From Phialocephala subalpina (Eukaryota; Ascomycota; Leotiomycetes; Helotiales; Mollisiaceae): a DNA stretch of 64,000 nt. The stretch covers positions 1,050,149-1,114,148 of the forward strand of contig FJOG01000017.1 of NCBI GenBank assembly GCA_900073065.1. Direction: 5' to 3'. A model generated the notes under the pieces. It ran no database searches and was not told the origin of the DNA. It saw only the letters and a list, made by a program, of their open reading frames with translations. The translations under genes were made by a program, and so were the position numbers. Shown piece by piece: positions 24,142 through 36,487 of the stretch. Every line of letters begins with the position of its first letter. Positions within the stretch are counted from its first letter, which is position 1.

Positions 24142-25301
24142 CTAAGACAAACGCTCAAGAACTTTTATCAAATCTCCTGTTACACCCATCGCGGTGACAT
24201 CTCCGCCTGCTCCAGCGCCTTGGATGATCAAGGGGTTGGATCCGTACCGCTTCGTGTAGAAGCTGATGATATTATCACTGCCCTTCAACGCAGCAATAGG
24301 GTGAGAGCGGTCGAACTTCTCCAATCCAACCTTCACTTCCTTCTTCGCCACATCAATACTTCCGACGAACCTGACAACCTTTCCTTCCTTTTCTGCGGCT
24401 ACCTTTGTCTCCTCCATCTGAGAGTCAAACTCTGGCAATTTTTGCAAGAACTCGTCTCCACCAGCAACACTCTCGAGCTCTTTTGGGATCAGACTTTGAA
24501 CTGGGAAAGAAGTCGGAGATTCGACTGGCAATCCAGCCAGTCGAGCCAAGATGGTCAGCTTCCTAGCAACATCCAGACCATTCAAATCGTCTCTTGGATC
24601 AGGCTCTGTGTATCCGAGCTCCTTGGCCTTCTTGACCTCAGCAGACCATTTTCCACCGGATCCCTCTGTCGGAGCAAACGAGTTGAACAGGAATGACATT
24701 GTACCACTGAATACACCCTCAATCTTGGTGACCTCATCTCCAGTTTCGACCAGGTCCTTCAAGGTAGATATAACTGGCAAGCCGGCTCCTACAGAACTTT
24801 CGTGATAAACATTTGCTCCCGAGGTACCAGCGGCTGAGAAGATATCCTGCCAGAGCTTATACGAGCCAGAGAAGGCCTTCTTGTTAGGTGTCACAATCGA
24901 TATGCCCTTTGACAAGAATGCTGGGTATGAATCTGCAACATCTTGCGAGCTTGTATTATCAACCAATACCACTTTCGATGGAGCCGCAGCGAGGTATTCG
25001 ATGATCTTTGGGATAGCTAGAGGCTCTTGGGCGGACTTGTCGAGGGTGCTGACGAGGGTATCGTAGACAATTGGGCTGTAATCTTTGCTGTAGAGGACTT
25101 TCTTGCTTCGGGAAACGAAGATGAGGGATACTTTTGGGGACGAGGCGTTCTTAGAGAGTCGTTTCGAAAGACCTTCCAGTTGGGCGAGGAAGCATTTGCC
25201 TACCCCGCCAGCGCCTGTAATAAATTGTTAGAGCTTCACTGTCAACAATGCGAGCAGAACTTACCAATTACGGCAATGTAAACGTGGTTCGGAGAAGGCA
25301 T
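24142..25301 (-). CDS. HOM6: Homoserine dehydrogenase
   Basis: Reduces aspartate semialdehyde to homoserine with NAD(P)H in threonine/methionine synthesis. The nucleotide-binding motif IGAGGVGKCFL is at residues 12-22 and is interrupted by the only intron (25215-25264, 50 nt, CTAAC branch). Other family blocks are VLVDNTSSQDVADSYP, GISIVTPNKKAFSG, YHESSVGAGLPVISTLKDL, EGVFSGTMSFLFN and ELGYTEPDPRDDLNGLDVAR, containing the catalytic Asp/Lys region. Length is 369 residues, very near yeast Hom6 (359). There is no fused aspartate kinase, as usual in fungi. Confidence 0.96.
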
Positions 25302-25574
25302 CCTTGTGATTGTATATCAGTTCTTCAAGTTCCCACGTAAGAAGAATTCTGAAGATGGTGTCACCTTTCAATTGTTTGATGTGATTCAACGCGGGGTCTG
25401 TCAGATTGAATCCCGATTTCGCTACTAAATTTTTGCCCCGCCAAATCTCGCCTCGCCTCGCCTCCCTCAGCCTTACGAAGCTCCTGTACGACATCCAAAG
25501 CTCCACAGCAATCACCGAGATTACGATTTACACAAACACCGACCATTCCTCCTCTCCTCATCCCAATCCCAAAA
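25302..25574. promoter_or_regulatory. Bidirectional promoter HOM6 / CCDC174-like gene
   Basis: 273 bp separate the two divergent ATGs. I looked for the Gcn4/Cpc1 site TGACTCA expected near amino-acid genes and did not see it in this interval. Confidence 0.5.
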
Positions 25575-26606
25575 ATGGCGGCATCCGACGCCCACCTCTA
25601 CGGAATCCGCAAACCAAAAAACGCAGCGAAAGAGATCTCCTCTTCCACAAGCCTCGCGTTTACATCTACGCTCTCGAGTTTACTATCCTCCTCAAAGACG
25701 GAAAATGGAGGGAAGACAACAGCGGGACGACCGCGACCGAGTAAGACGAAAGACGATATCTTCAGTTCGCATAATAGGAATACGAAGAAGCGCGCAGCGA
25801 GGGATTTAGAAGATGATGAGGAAAGGGGAAGGGCGACGGGGAGGACAGGCAGACAGGACATTGGGAGTGTGGATGAGGATGTGCTGCATCGATCGAAACG
25901 GAAAATGGAGCAGAAGGCGAAGTTATATTCTAAGATGAAGAGGGGAGATTTTGTTGCTGGAGAGGGAGATGGGGATGGACTTGTGGATTTTGATCGGAAA
26001 TGGGTTGAGGGGCAACAGAAGGGGGAAGAAGAGAGTGAGATAGAGAGTGACGACGGCCAGGGTGAGATGGTCGACTACGAAGATGAATACGGGCGTGCGA
26101 GGAGAGGCACAAGAGCAGAGGCTGAGAGGATAGAGAGGAGGAAGAGGAATAAAGTTATAGGAGCAGAGGAACTGGATAGGATGAGTGCGAGGCCTGCGAT
26201 GCCTAAGTCACTTATTTATGGGGATACGGTGCAGAGTATGGCGTTCAATCCTGATGAGGGGGTGGCGCAGAAGATGGAGGAGATTGCGAAGAAGAGGGAT
26301 AGGAGTATGACGCCGCCCGAGATGAAGCATTATGAGGCGGACAAGGAGTTTAGGATTAAGGGTGTGGGATTCTACAGCTTCTCGAAGGATGAGGGACTTA
26401 GAGGGAAGGAGATGGAGGCGTTGGAGAAGGAAAGGTTGGAGACTGAGAGGGTTAGGAAGGAGAGAGATGAGAAGAAAGAGAAGAGGAGGTTGGAGATTGA
26501 GGAACGGCGAAAGGCTATTGGAGAAAAGAGGGCGAAGAAACAAGCCGATACTTTCCTGGATGGGCTCTTGGCCGACTCTGGGTCTTCTGAGAAAGCAGGA
26601 GATTGA
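25575..26606 (+). CDS. CCDC174-like (DUF4078) nuclear protein
   Basis: A single-exon protein of 343 residues. The short N-terminal MAASDAHLYGIRKPK is followed by a charged region, a Glu/Lys/Arg-rich middle, SLIYGDTVQSMAFNPDE, then EMKHYEADKEFRIKGVGFYS, the signature block of CCDC174/DUF4078 proteins. A strongly charged C-terminal helix (about 275-325) follows. Human CCDC174 associates with the exon junction/spliceosome machinery; the fungal role is inferred. The GC-rich purine-biased coding strand produces several long antisense shadow frames, which I left out. Confidence 0.82.
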   Translation: MAASDAHLYGIRKPKNAAKEISSSTSLAFTSTLSSLLSSSKTENGGKTTAGRPRPSKTKDDIFSSHNRNTKKRAARDLEDDEERGRATGRTGRQDIGSVDEDVLHRSKRKMEQKAKLYSKMKRGDFVAGEGDGDGLVDFDRKWVEGQQKGEEESEIESDDGQGEMVDYEDEYGRARRGTRAEAERIERRKRNKVIGAEELDRMSARPAMPKSLIYGDTVQSMAFNPDEGVAQKMEEIAKKRDRSMTPPEMKHYEADKEFRIKGVGFYSFSKDEGLRGKEMEALEKERLETERVRKERDEKKEKRRLEIEERRKAIGEKRAKKQADTFLDGLLADSGSSEKAGD

Positions 26607-28834
26607 ATGTTCCGCCTGGGTAGAGCTGATTCAAGGATGATCTGGGCCAGCCAACTGCCATTGATGGCGACCAAGGACTAGAGTCAATCTCAGAAAGTCA
26701 AAGTCCTAATACGCCAAACTTCGCCGACTAAGAATCATCGCCACTGGGCTACTCCTCCGGAGGATCATGCTAAAGGAAAACTGGACGGAATGCTACTGCT
26801 TCCGAGCACCAATGTAGGGTTCTCGGAAAATTTCGAGAATGAATGGATCTACAGAGGTACCAAGATTTGGGCCTACTCTTAGTATCCGTCCTCGCCTTTC
26901 TCAAACAAAATTCTTCTCTTCTCGTCCTCCAGGTCCCCGTCTGCATCTTCTTGATCGTCAGGCTTGAGTGAGAGTCGTTTATACGTCTCTTCAAGAAATC
27001 ATCGAGTATTTGATTTGAGTAAACTGTGGCACACACTCGCTTCTTTCCTTTTAATGACAAGAAGAGAGAGCGAAAATGAGCCTCCCATTCTCAATTCTTA
27101 GTTGTAATTGGAGGAGTCCCCCTTTTTCGTGTTCGCTTGCTTGAAAGGGTGCCTCACTTCGTGCCGCGAGATCCGTCCAAAAAATAAAATAAAATAAAAA
27201 ACATTCAGCTCCCAAGAGCAACCCAACCCAGCCAAATGCAATGTCTTGATGCAAAACAGGAAAATCAATCTCGAAAAATGCCAAATTAAAAAATTGCTCA
27301 TGCTTCTCGAAGTGAGGACGAATGTTAGTCCGTCAACATTTCGAGAAACCAGCAACCTCTCTAGGAATCGAACCTAGGTCTAGGGGTTTTTGCACCGACT
27401 ATGCTACCACTGCACTAAGTGGTCCTTGTTTTGAGGGCAAGATTAACTGCAAGACTCGGAAGCTTGGGATTGGTGAATATTCTGTGTCTTGAAGAGGTTA
27501 CGAACGACAAAGTAATTGGAATCCTTTTCTATATAATTTCCAAAGAAGCCTTTAAAACTTAAACCTGCGTCGTCGTTGATCAAGTGCCATACCAGAATTC
27601 AAAATGCCACTATTGCTTCCAGCGTAATTACGCGTTCGTGTGGATTAAGCACGTAGCTGGCCTTTCTTCATCAACCTCCAACCTCCAAGCAACCTCCAGG
27701 TTGAAACCCAGGACAATGCCCACTAGTTGACACAAGATCTAGCGATTTCGAATGTTTAAACATGAGAAGCTGCTACTATGCTCGGGTTCGTTCCCCGGCC
27801 TTCGTCTTCGATTCATGTATGGGTGTAACAGCTTTGCTCAGGTTGTTGTTGGTGCTAAAGCATGTGAGTGAGGTCCATGGTTCCTGATGGGCTCGTATGC
27901 ATGTGATCTTAGATCTCAAGACAAGCAGCATAAGCTCTTCTCAGTTTTCTAATTCTCTTGGAAAATGCCGCAGGCGAGATACATGCCGTTGTATCGTGTA
28001 TATTCTTTCCCACTTAGTGAGACAACAACTGAGGAGATTTGTTCACAGTAGTCTTTCTCTACTTAGTAGAACTTTCTCCCAGATCTCGATGAACCCCGCA
28101 GTATCGCAACAAAAGCAAGTCTTCTAATCTAGGAGGCCAATGGTAGATCTTGTGGTTCGCAACAATGGAACTGGATACCTGACCTGATTGACTTTGGGGA
28201 AGACGGATGGTTGAGGAACATGGAATAAAGAACGGTAAATCTTACCAATAGATCTGCTGCTTCAAAACATACACAGAGTTCGATAAATTAAACACTTATG
28301 AACATCAAACCACTTCCACAAAATTCTCCGCCGTGGAACATTCTCAGTTGCATCCGAACTCCTGATTCACGGAAAATAAATCTGACATCAGGTGGACGAG
28401 ATCTACACCCTCAAACAGAACCAAACAAGCATAAATTTCCACCGCTGATGTCCATCAAACAACACCAACGCATGATAATCTGATTGATAGGTTTGCATTT
28501 GACATAACGCTAAATATATACCCCGAACAACACATTCCCCTGCTTGCTGCTCGCAATGCACCTGCCTTGCCCAATTGTTCCTTCAACATCACCATGGTGC
28601 TCACTGTCACTGACCATTCGCCCTTTTATATATACCCATCCATCATGTCGTGCCTGTGCTCGTACCGAACCCGGGATCAAGACCACAGCCCCTTAAACAA
28701 ATCTGTAGAATCGCAAAATCCAATGATACACAACACCATATAAACGCCAAGCCACAAGCTCGCAGATATACACATTATCCGATCCGTGAACGCCTATTTC
28801 TCCCAATTGCTAAATGTACAATGCATGTACTGAT
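26607..28834. other. Gene-poor interval (2.2 kb) containing a tRNA-like element
   Basis: No ORF shows family similarity or a credible exon structure. It contains a short AAAAT-type run near 27180-27200, the tRNA-like element at 27353-27424, and AT-rich sequence up to the 3' end of the membrane-glycoprotein gene. Parts are probably 3' UTR of the flanking genes. Confidence 0.5.
27353..27424 (-). pseudogene. Degenerate tRNA gene / tRNA-like element with intact A and B boxes
   Basis: On the minus strand a 72-nt block has tRNA geometry. The A box is TAGTGCAGTGG with a D stem GTGC/GCAT. The T arm CTAGG-TTCGATT-CCTAG is perfect and contains the B box GGTTCGATTCC. The spacing from position 26 to 48 is exactly 23 nt. 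The acceptor stem GACCACT/AGAGGTT pairs except for one A-A mismatch and one G-T. The anticodon arm fails: GTCGG against ACCCC forms only two pairs and position 33 is G instead of U. So the Pol III internal promoter looks usable but the product would not be a normal tRNA. It may be a decayed tRNA, or the head of a SINE. Confidence 0.6.
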
Positions 28835-31174
28835 TCAAGTCCATAACCATACACATCCACAGCTGCCAGAGCTCTGTCGTTCCTCTAGATCTCTGGTTTG
28901 TAGATCAAGATTTAAATCTCTGTCTTCGAGAAGGGAAACAGGGTATGAGCGTTTTCCAGAGATTTGGGAGACGACGGAGGGTTCGGACTCGTTGAGGTAG
29001 ATGACAACGGGTTGGCCAGTGCTGTTCATGAATGGTTCAGCGAATCCTTCTGGGTTGATGTAATGCTGAACGCCTGTGAAATAATGTCAGCAGGTGGAAT
29101 CACAGAGATGTTGTAGTTGGGTGGGAAGAACTTACAATAGGGAGAGATAGATTGATCACCTCTAGGGATTCGGCGCTCTTCGATCTTCAATACCTTGGGA
29201 TATGCGGGCAACCATTGCATCTGCTGGTAAGAGCTCGAGGATGAGGATGATTGGCCTGTGGTGGTAGCTGCGGCGGTCCCAGCTGTCTGAGATGCTCCCG
29301 AATTCCATGTTGAGCTTGCTGTTGCTGCGGAAGATGTCGTTGAGGTTTGGCGACCCGCACTACTTGTAAGATTCACCTGGAGCTAGTCAGTACATGGAAG
29401 CAAAAGTGGATAGAGGTGTAGGAGCTTACGTATATGAAGGCTTCGAGTAGCGTGCCGTTCCAGTAGCAAAACCATGGCTTATCCCCAGGTTCCGCTACGT
29501 TCTTCCTCGACATAAAGTCGGACGCTGGGTGTGAGCCTCCTCCATCACGGTCCTCCAAGTCTCGTTTGCTGCTTGGTGCTGTCAAGGCCCCCTCAGGAAG
29601 AATGACAACCTTGTTGTAGGGCAGCTCAAAGAACCATGCTGGCCCCCGGCTTGGCTCCTGGGAGTCGGTGACGAGGTTGAGGACTTGTTGTTGAGTCAAT
29701 ACTGGCGGTTGTGTACCATACGCATAGTAATTGCCAAACGTGTTGTTTCCAAGGCTGAGATTGACCTCGTTGTTGTCCAAGTTGCTGCTCGAGCCCATAA
29801 TCTGGTTGATCTCGATAGTGTAAGATGTCATTGGTACATTGCAAGTCCAGGCAGAGCTCATTGCAGTGTTGAGAATGCAGCTATTTTGAATAGCAGATGG
29901 GGCGGAGATAGGTAATGCGAAGGTTCCTGTCGGTAGTGTGGGGAGGCCGGCAGGAGAAGTAGAGAGAGGGGTCGCATCGAAAGTAGTAGTCATTACTACC
30001 GTGACTTGGCTTTGTCTTCCAAGTGTTAGTCAAAATCATGGCAACACTTTGAGAGGACTTACGCATTTCCATCGTCACCGTCTGGCTTATTTTGGTGCTT
30101 CGGTGGATGCTTGGGCTTCAATATGGCAAGGACTGTGCCTAGAATGACCCCGAAGAGTATAAAGACAATCGCAGCTAGTCCAATAGCCCAATAGGGAACT
30201 ATTCCACAGGCCTTCCTCTTAGCCACCTGCTGCCACTTCTTGAGTGGAGGCTTCTCGTTGATGACTGCTGCTGCTCCCATGTTGATCTGGTGGTTGCTAT
30301 CAGACATCATGCTGCGAGTAGACTGTCGAGATTGAGGCGTGTTGAGATCTTCCGAGGATTCAAATTCGGGATTCCTTGTTGCGAGTCCAATTCCACCTGC
30401 ACCTGGAAGAGGCACTGTCACCGTGGGTCTGGTTTTCCTAGCAAATGCTTCTTCAGGATACTGAGTGTATGGTGGAAGTTCTTCCGTGTGCCCATCTGGT
30501 CCGATGATACCAGCAATCTCCTCTCCTTCAGGACCCAGTCGACGTTGGTAATTGTTATTCAATCCTGGAAATCCCACAGGGACCGGTGGTATAGCCGCTT
30601 CACCAGCGACTTCCGCTTCGGGAACTGTGTTTTGGGGATACATCCCATAAGGATGTGTCGGGCCACCAGGACCGTTGTATGGTCTATCTGGTACTTGGAC
30701 CGTCGAAGCTGTCGCCACACTCATCGTCCTTGCCATTCGTGATTCTTGTGGATACATTTGATATGGATGTGAGGGGCCAGAAGGACCTTGATAAGGACTC
30801 TCAGACCTCACATAGGCCATATCGGTGGAGACACTCGACGACCTCGTCGGACCTGCATTTGAGTTCATTGCAACGATCGAATTGTTTCTTCCAACTGGGC
30901 CCATCGCACCATCGTGTCGTAACGCAAAAGAATCGAGTTTCGGTTTCGTTGTGCTTGACGGTCGTGGAGGCGGTGTCCGTCTGCCGGAAGGGTTGTGCTG
31001 TGATATCTGAGATGACATTCTGTTGTGGCCTGTCATCGCCGCTGACGGTCTGAATCCATCAGAAATGCCCATTGCCTCCAAATCATAATCGTCATCATCC
31101 TGCTGTGTCATTGATATCCTCTGTGATGCCCTCCTGTCGATTCCTGTTGATGAACGTCGATCGGTCCCAGCCAT
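28835..31174 (-). CDS. Single-pass membrane glycoprotein of the fungal DUF7820 type
   Basis: A 723-residue type II-like membrane protein. A long disordered cytoplasmic N terminus (about 330 residues, Ser/Pro/Arg rich, with repeated PYxGPxGPxHPYxMYPQ blocks) is followed by a basic stretch and one transmembrane helix (WAIGLAAIVFILFGVILGTV). The lumenal part starts Ser/Thr/Pro rich, has Cys residues and NxS/T sites, and ends PYCVQHYINPEGF. Exons: 30063-31174, 29430-30009, 29136-29376, 28835-29073 (introns 53, 53, 62 nt, each restoring frame exactly). Such proteins are often mislabelled 'glycoprotease family' in fungal annotations; no protease motif is present. Function unknown, probably cell surface or secretory pathway. 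Confidence 0.8.
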
Positions 31175-34100
31175 TGTGTCAAGCGCCCGCAGCGTCCAAG
31201 GACACTCTCCTTCCTGCGCTCAATCCGGCAGATGTTGGGATGTTGATCAAATGCTATCTCTGTATATCGTGATTCATCCGTGGGAGAATTATTCGAGTCG
31301 TGAACGGAGTCGAGAGTGGTGATTGTTGTCGTGAACGTGGTCGTGAAGTGATGTTTGATGTTCTCGCTGCGAGGGATTGGAGAGGAGTCTTCACTCGATC
31401 ACGGCTCCTGGACTGGAGGCTTGGCACTTCGGGGGCACTTCTAAAACTCGCTTGTGGACAAATCGACACAATCGAGGCCAATTTGTGGTTCTAAACCCTG
31501 TCCGAGATATTTACGGCACAGGCACGGGTACGACGGACAATGAGACAGGAACAGTGAAGACGAAGGCAAAATATTGTATTCGCCCGATGAGAACAATTTA
31601 TTTGGGCTGAGAGCACTGCGATCATCTGACCAAGGCCGCTGTGGCTCCACGACTGTCCAAGATCTGGCGATGCTCGATCAGAGAGAGTTCTTCCCTGGTG
31701 AAGGCTGGTTTTGAGTGTGTGGGCCCCTCGTCCAAGAGTGCCTTGGGGACCACTCTTTTCCGCTTCTGTTGTCCAGACTTGGCTTCCACCCCTCAGACTC
31801 CTCACTACCTTATTTTTGAGCCACTTTTGAGCGCTTTCCGGCCGGAGCGGAAGGTTGAAAATCACGTCGCGATTTCCTCTTCGGGTTACTTCCAGCAATC
31901 AGATCTGCGAGACTGAGATCTCATTGCACCGTGATGCCAAGGGTGATGTTGAATGGCAGGCACACCTTTCCCTCCAGAGTTTGTGGAAGGGCAGCTTTCC
32001 AGGGGCTTTCTATGCAGGACAACCCGGCACAGCCAATGATTTTCTTTAAGAGGACCTCGATTGATTATAAGTGTACAGTACAGGAAGGTGAAATATGCGG
32101 CGGAATAGCCTCCGTAAAACGGCAAAAAACCCTGCTTTCACTTGACGCTTCAGTCGAACTCAGAGTCAGGTCTTCGGCCGATGAGAAACCGCATCGAACT
32201 CCCGCCGACCGATGGCACGGCCTTTCGATAAAAATATATAAAGTTTTGAGATGCGCTCCCTCACAATACGAGCACGCCTCACCCATCTGACGGAAAAGCT
32301 TGGCATCAGCTGGTATCTCGCACATCTGCTTGGAAAAATTTGGCATCGTCTTGACCATACAACTTCTTCCGAGTACGTCGGCTGTTGCGTACTGGCCGGA
32401 ATGCACTTGCAAAACAAGCATTTTTAGCCTCAGTAGTGCTTTGGAAATGCCCTTCCGATGCAGCGATGACCAACCATTTCGTGCTGTTGACAGCCATTTC
32501 ATCACCCAGCATCCGGATGGTTAACCCTACTCCGCTCGTTCTATCGTGGATGGGTGTCACAAGTTCACACATTTCCTTCCAACCTCGAACTTTCCATTTG
32601 CAGGGATAAACCATGGCCTGCCGTCACGAATCCCGTTGTGACGGTGGCATTATCTCGACAAGTGACGGCTAGTGCCGCAGGCTCATCCTTCTGGAGATCT
32701 TCTTATATTTAGCCTCAATCATATCTGGTCTGTCCTCGTCGGGTTTCTTTATTATGCAAAAATCAAGCACCTTATCCATATTAAGAGAACCATATCTGGA
32801 ATACAAAGGTGGGAGTAATCCGTCCAATCATTGCAGGAAAGTTAGGCTTGGATCAGCGACGTTCGAGGTTTTGCCGTCTCGCATCCACAGAAAACTGATA
32901 CACCCGGAAATCTTGGCTGTCCCAATCCGAATTTTGATCTTAATTGTTTTGTATCGATTCATATTTGAGATCTGGGTGGAGTTTGCCAATTTCGAGTACC
33001 CTGGGTTTGGTCAAAGATCAAGCTTTTTCACTCCGCCTCTGGTTTTGATCCTTCTCGTCGTGATTTTTATATCTGCGCATCTCAAGAAGTCAAAGGGCTT
33101 TCAATCTGATTTTGACAAATCTGGAATGCATGATAAGTGACTGCAAGGAGGCGTGCGCAGGTGCGTAACCCCAACTGATAATCCTCCATTAAGATCTGCA
33201 ACCTGGGGTTTCTAGAAGAAATACAGATGTGACAGGCGGGAAATCTGGTGGGAGCTACGCCATGACTATTGTTCTTCATCAACCTCGAACATGAGGTGCC
33301 TAGACTTGATGGCCTGGAAAGTATGAGAACATCGGGAGATGAAAAGTAAAGACGAGAACTTTCCGAACGTTTTGATGCTTGCTGTGCGTCCAATGAGGTG
33401 ATTTGAGAACTTAGCTGGTTGTAGGGCAATGGTGGGGTTACCGGCTCCTCTGGACCTTGACACCGTTTGTCAAACATGAAGTCTTCTTCAGGTCAGTTTC
33501 CAAAGCTCGGGACTAGCTTCGGATGCACTTTCAACGAAACAATACCGCTTCACGTGATTCAAGCCTTCTCACCATATAGGCAATGCCATGATCCAACCAT
33601 CAGACGAAACTGGAACTTGCTTCCTCATATATCCTCCAATGAGTAGAAGCTTACTGGACAAGACTTGCAGAAACATCTGACTCACTGAACGCCTCTCACG
33701 TGTCTAGAAACAAGCTTGAAATCCCGGTTTCATCGCAGAAGCCTGAAACAGGCCCACACGTGCAACAACAATATCAGGCTGTTTTGCTTCAAGCCACTGA
33801 AGTATTTTGGTGACAGAGCCAAGCTTTTGGCATTGTACTAGAACTTCTAAGCATGTGGCTTTTAAGATATCGCAACATTTTGCAAGTCTCAATCTTTGAG
33901 AACTTCCCAAACTTCCTGACGTGTACAAAAGCAGATTCAAACGGCATACTAAACGTAATTTCATCCACCGAGACACGCGTACATAAACAAGAGCGACAAC
34001 GGAATGAAAACATGTAAGTGAAAAGAACCTCCACCGCTCCAGCAAAAGATCTCCACCGCTGCAGAAAACACAACACCTTCATCCTTGAGTGGCTGAATCT

Positions 34101-34922
34101 TGCAGCTTGACAGCAGCAACATGCAGTTCGCACGTGCAATTGGAGCAGTTGGCTTGCATTGGCGGTCAAGCCAGTAGATTGCTTTTGAGAAGCGGTCAGG
34201 TGTTGAAATGTCCATACCCAAATGCTTGAAAGTAACCTAGACTTTTGAGGACATTGTCTCTCCTCAAGTTTGTGTCTTTGACATTCATTCAGCTCTCCAA
34301 GGATCTTCATCCCGTATTTCGAAATGACGATGGCTGCCAAGGTCGTGTGCTTCTCAAGGCAACAAGATACTGCCCTTGACTTCTGACTTTTGGTTCCTGC
34401 AGCAGCGCCTGTGCCTGTGAGATATCGTCCCGAGGTCGGCGCGCGATTGTGGCGTGGCAGTGCTTCGAACTCTGGTCCTATCGCCCAAAGGCGTTGGACG
34501 TGCATGTCAGGGTCCCACTACGTAAGATGTGGTGGTCAAGATAATCTTGTAAAGACCGAAAGATTGCGTCTTGGAAGAACGGCAGTAACGAGACAGGCAA
34601 CAGAATAAACCCCTATTTGAACCTGTTGTGCTCACTAGTTTTTTTCTTTCTCCAGGTTTCCCCCATATTGAGAAATTGAGTGGTGAGTTTTGTCTAGCTC
34701 CAAGCCCCTAATTTCGTTAGATCTGTTGAGCCGATAAAATTAATCTTGTTATCGCCATCAACAAGATTTCTCCCCTCTGTTCACAACCCCCGAAAACCCT
34801 CCCTAACAAATTATTTTTCCTCTCCTTAGATACCCACTTCCAATACACGCCTCCAATCTCTTCAGAATCAACTTGAAGAGCCCCAATTCCTAAAGAAATC
34901 TCGAGTTTCACCGCCTTCCACT
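31175..34922. other. Long gene-poor interval (3.7 kb)
   Basis: Holds the upstream region of the membrane-glycoprotein gene and, at the right, the promoter and pyrimidine-rich leader of HMG-CoA synthase. Several frames of 100-240 codons occur (for example 33789-34505 minus and 32754-33140 plus), but they overlap each other on both strands, have no recognisable domains and no splice logic. I see no tRNA, rRNA or transposon terminus. Either this is long regulatory DNA, non-coding transcription units, or decayed genes. Confidence 0.5.
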
Positions 34923-36487
34923 ATGGCTACCCGTCCCCAAAATATTGGCATTAAGGCCATTGAGCTTTATTTCCCCAGCCAGGTATGCGCAGATGTCTGC
35001 ACTTTGCGGGATCACTATAGCAAGTTCACGAACATATTCTAACGAATTCCTCTACAGTGTGTTGACCAAGCCGAGCTTGAGAAATTCGATGGCGTTGGCC
35101 AGGGCAAATACACAATTGGTCTTGGCCAAACCAAGATGAGCTTCTGTGATGACAGAGAAGGTTAGAGAGATGCTTGTAAATTCATATTCGAACTTCTGCT
35201 AACGACCCATAGACATCTACTCCTTCGCCCTTACTGCGCTCTCCAACTTGCTCAGCAAGTACAAAATTGATACAAACTCGATTGGTCGCTTGGAGGTTGG
35301 TACGGAGACAATCTTGGACAAGTCGAAGTCTGTCAAGTCCGTTCTGATGCAATTGTTTGGAGAGAACACGAATATTGAGGGTGTGGATACTGTCAATGCC
35401 TGCTACGGCGGTACCAACGCGGTTTTCAACACTCTCAACTGGATTGAATCTTCCGGCTGGGATGGACGAGACGCGATCGTTGTCACCGGTGACATTGCTC
35501 TCTACGCCAAGGGTAATGCCCGCCCAACAGGAGGTGCTGGTGTGGTTGCCATGCTCATTGGTCCCAATGCGCCAATTGTCGTCGAGCCAGGACTTCGAGG
35601 AACCTACATGCAACACGCATACGATTTCTACAAGCCAGATTTGACCAGCGAGTACCCAATCGTCGATGGTCACTTCTCCATCAACTGCTATAGCGAGGCT
35701 CTCGATGCATGCTACAAGGCATACAACAAGAGAGAAGCCACACTGAAGTCCCTCGCTAACGGACACGCCAATGGTACCAACGGGGAGGTAGCAACTCCCA
35801 AGACTGGTCTCGACAGATTCGACTACATGGCCTTCCACGCCCCTACCTGCAAGCTCGTCGCCAAATCCTACGCCCGTCTCCTGTACAACGATTACCTCGC
35901 CGATCCCACCTCTGCAGTATTCGCCGACGTGCCTGCTGAGCTCAGAGATATGGACTACAAGAAATCTTTGAGCGACAAGGTTGTTGAGAAGACATTCATG
36001 GGCTTGACCAAGAAGCGATTCAACGAGCGTGTGCAACCCAGCACCACTGCACCAACTATGTGCGGAAACATGTACTGCGCGAGTGTGTACAGTGGAGTGG
36101 TCAGCTTGTTGAGCAACATCGAGAGCGAGACTCTGCAAGGGAAGAGAATTGGTGTTTTCAGCTACGGAAGTGGTTTGGCTGCATCTTTGTTCTCATTGAA
36201 GATTGTTGGCTCAACCGAGAACATTAAGAAGACTGTGAACTTGACCGAGAGATTGGCTGCTCGACGAACTGTTGCACCAGAAATTTTCGATGAGGTAAAT
36301 CCACCGCTATCTCCTGTATTTGAGACCAGATAGCTAATTCATACCACAGATGTGCGACCTCCGCAAGAAGGCACATCTCCAAAAGAACTACACCCCCTCC
36401 GGCAACCCCGAAACCATCGCCAGCGGTGTCTACTACCTCGAGAACGTCGACGATATGTTCCGCCGCAAATACAGCATCAAAGCCTAA
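34923..36487 (+). CDS. ERG13: Hydroxymethylglutaryl-CoA synthase
   Basis: Condenses acetyl-CoA with acetoacetyl-CoA to HMG-CoA, the committed entry to the mevalonate/ergosterol pathway, in the cytosol. Catalytic residues are visible: Glu86 in VGTET, Cys118 in VNACYGGT, His263 in [10 protein letters not shown]. Other family blocks are [19 protein letters not shown] and [13 protein letters not shown]. Exons: 34923-34982, 35058-35160, 35213-36294, 36350-36487 (460 residues; introns 75, 52, 55 nt). The start [20 protein letters not shown] is family-typical. The N-terminal exon is short and interrupted right after YFPSQ. Strong codon bias here creates a 318-codon antisense shadow frame, not a gene. 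Confidence 0.97.

Noticed and set aside
32754..33140. 128-codon plus-strand frame with a hydrophobic segment
   Set aside because: The hydrophobic part is only one A/T-rich run; no homolog recognised and no context supporting a gene.
33789..34505. 238-codon minus-strand frame
   Set aside because: Low-complexity Cys/Arg/Ser composition without domain or homolog that I recognise, overlapped by other frames on the same and opposite strands, and no splice logic.
35182..36138. 318-codon minus-strand frame
   Set aside because: It is exactly antisense to the HMG-CoA synthase main exon; the strong codon bias of that gene keeps the opposite frame open. No domain is recognisable.
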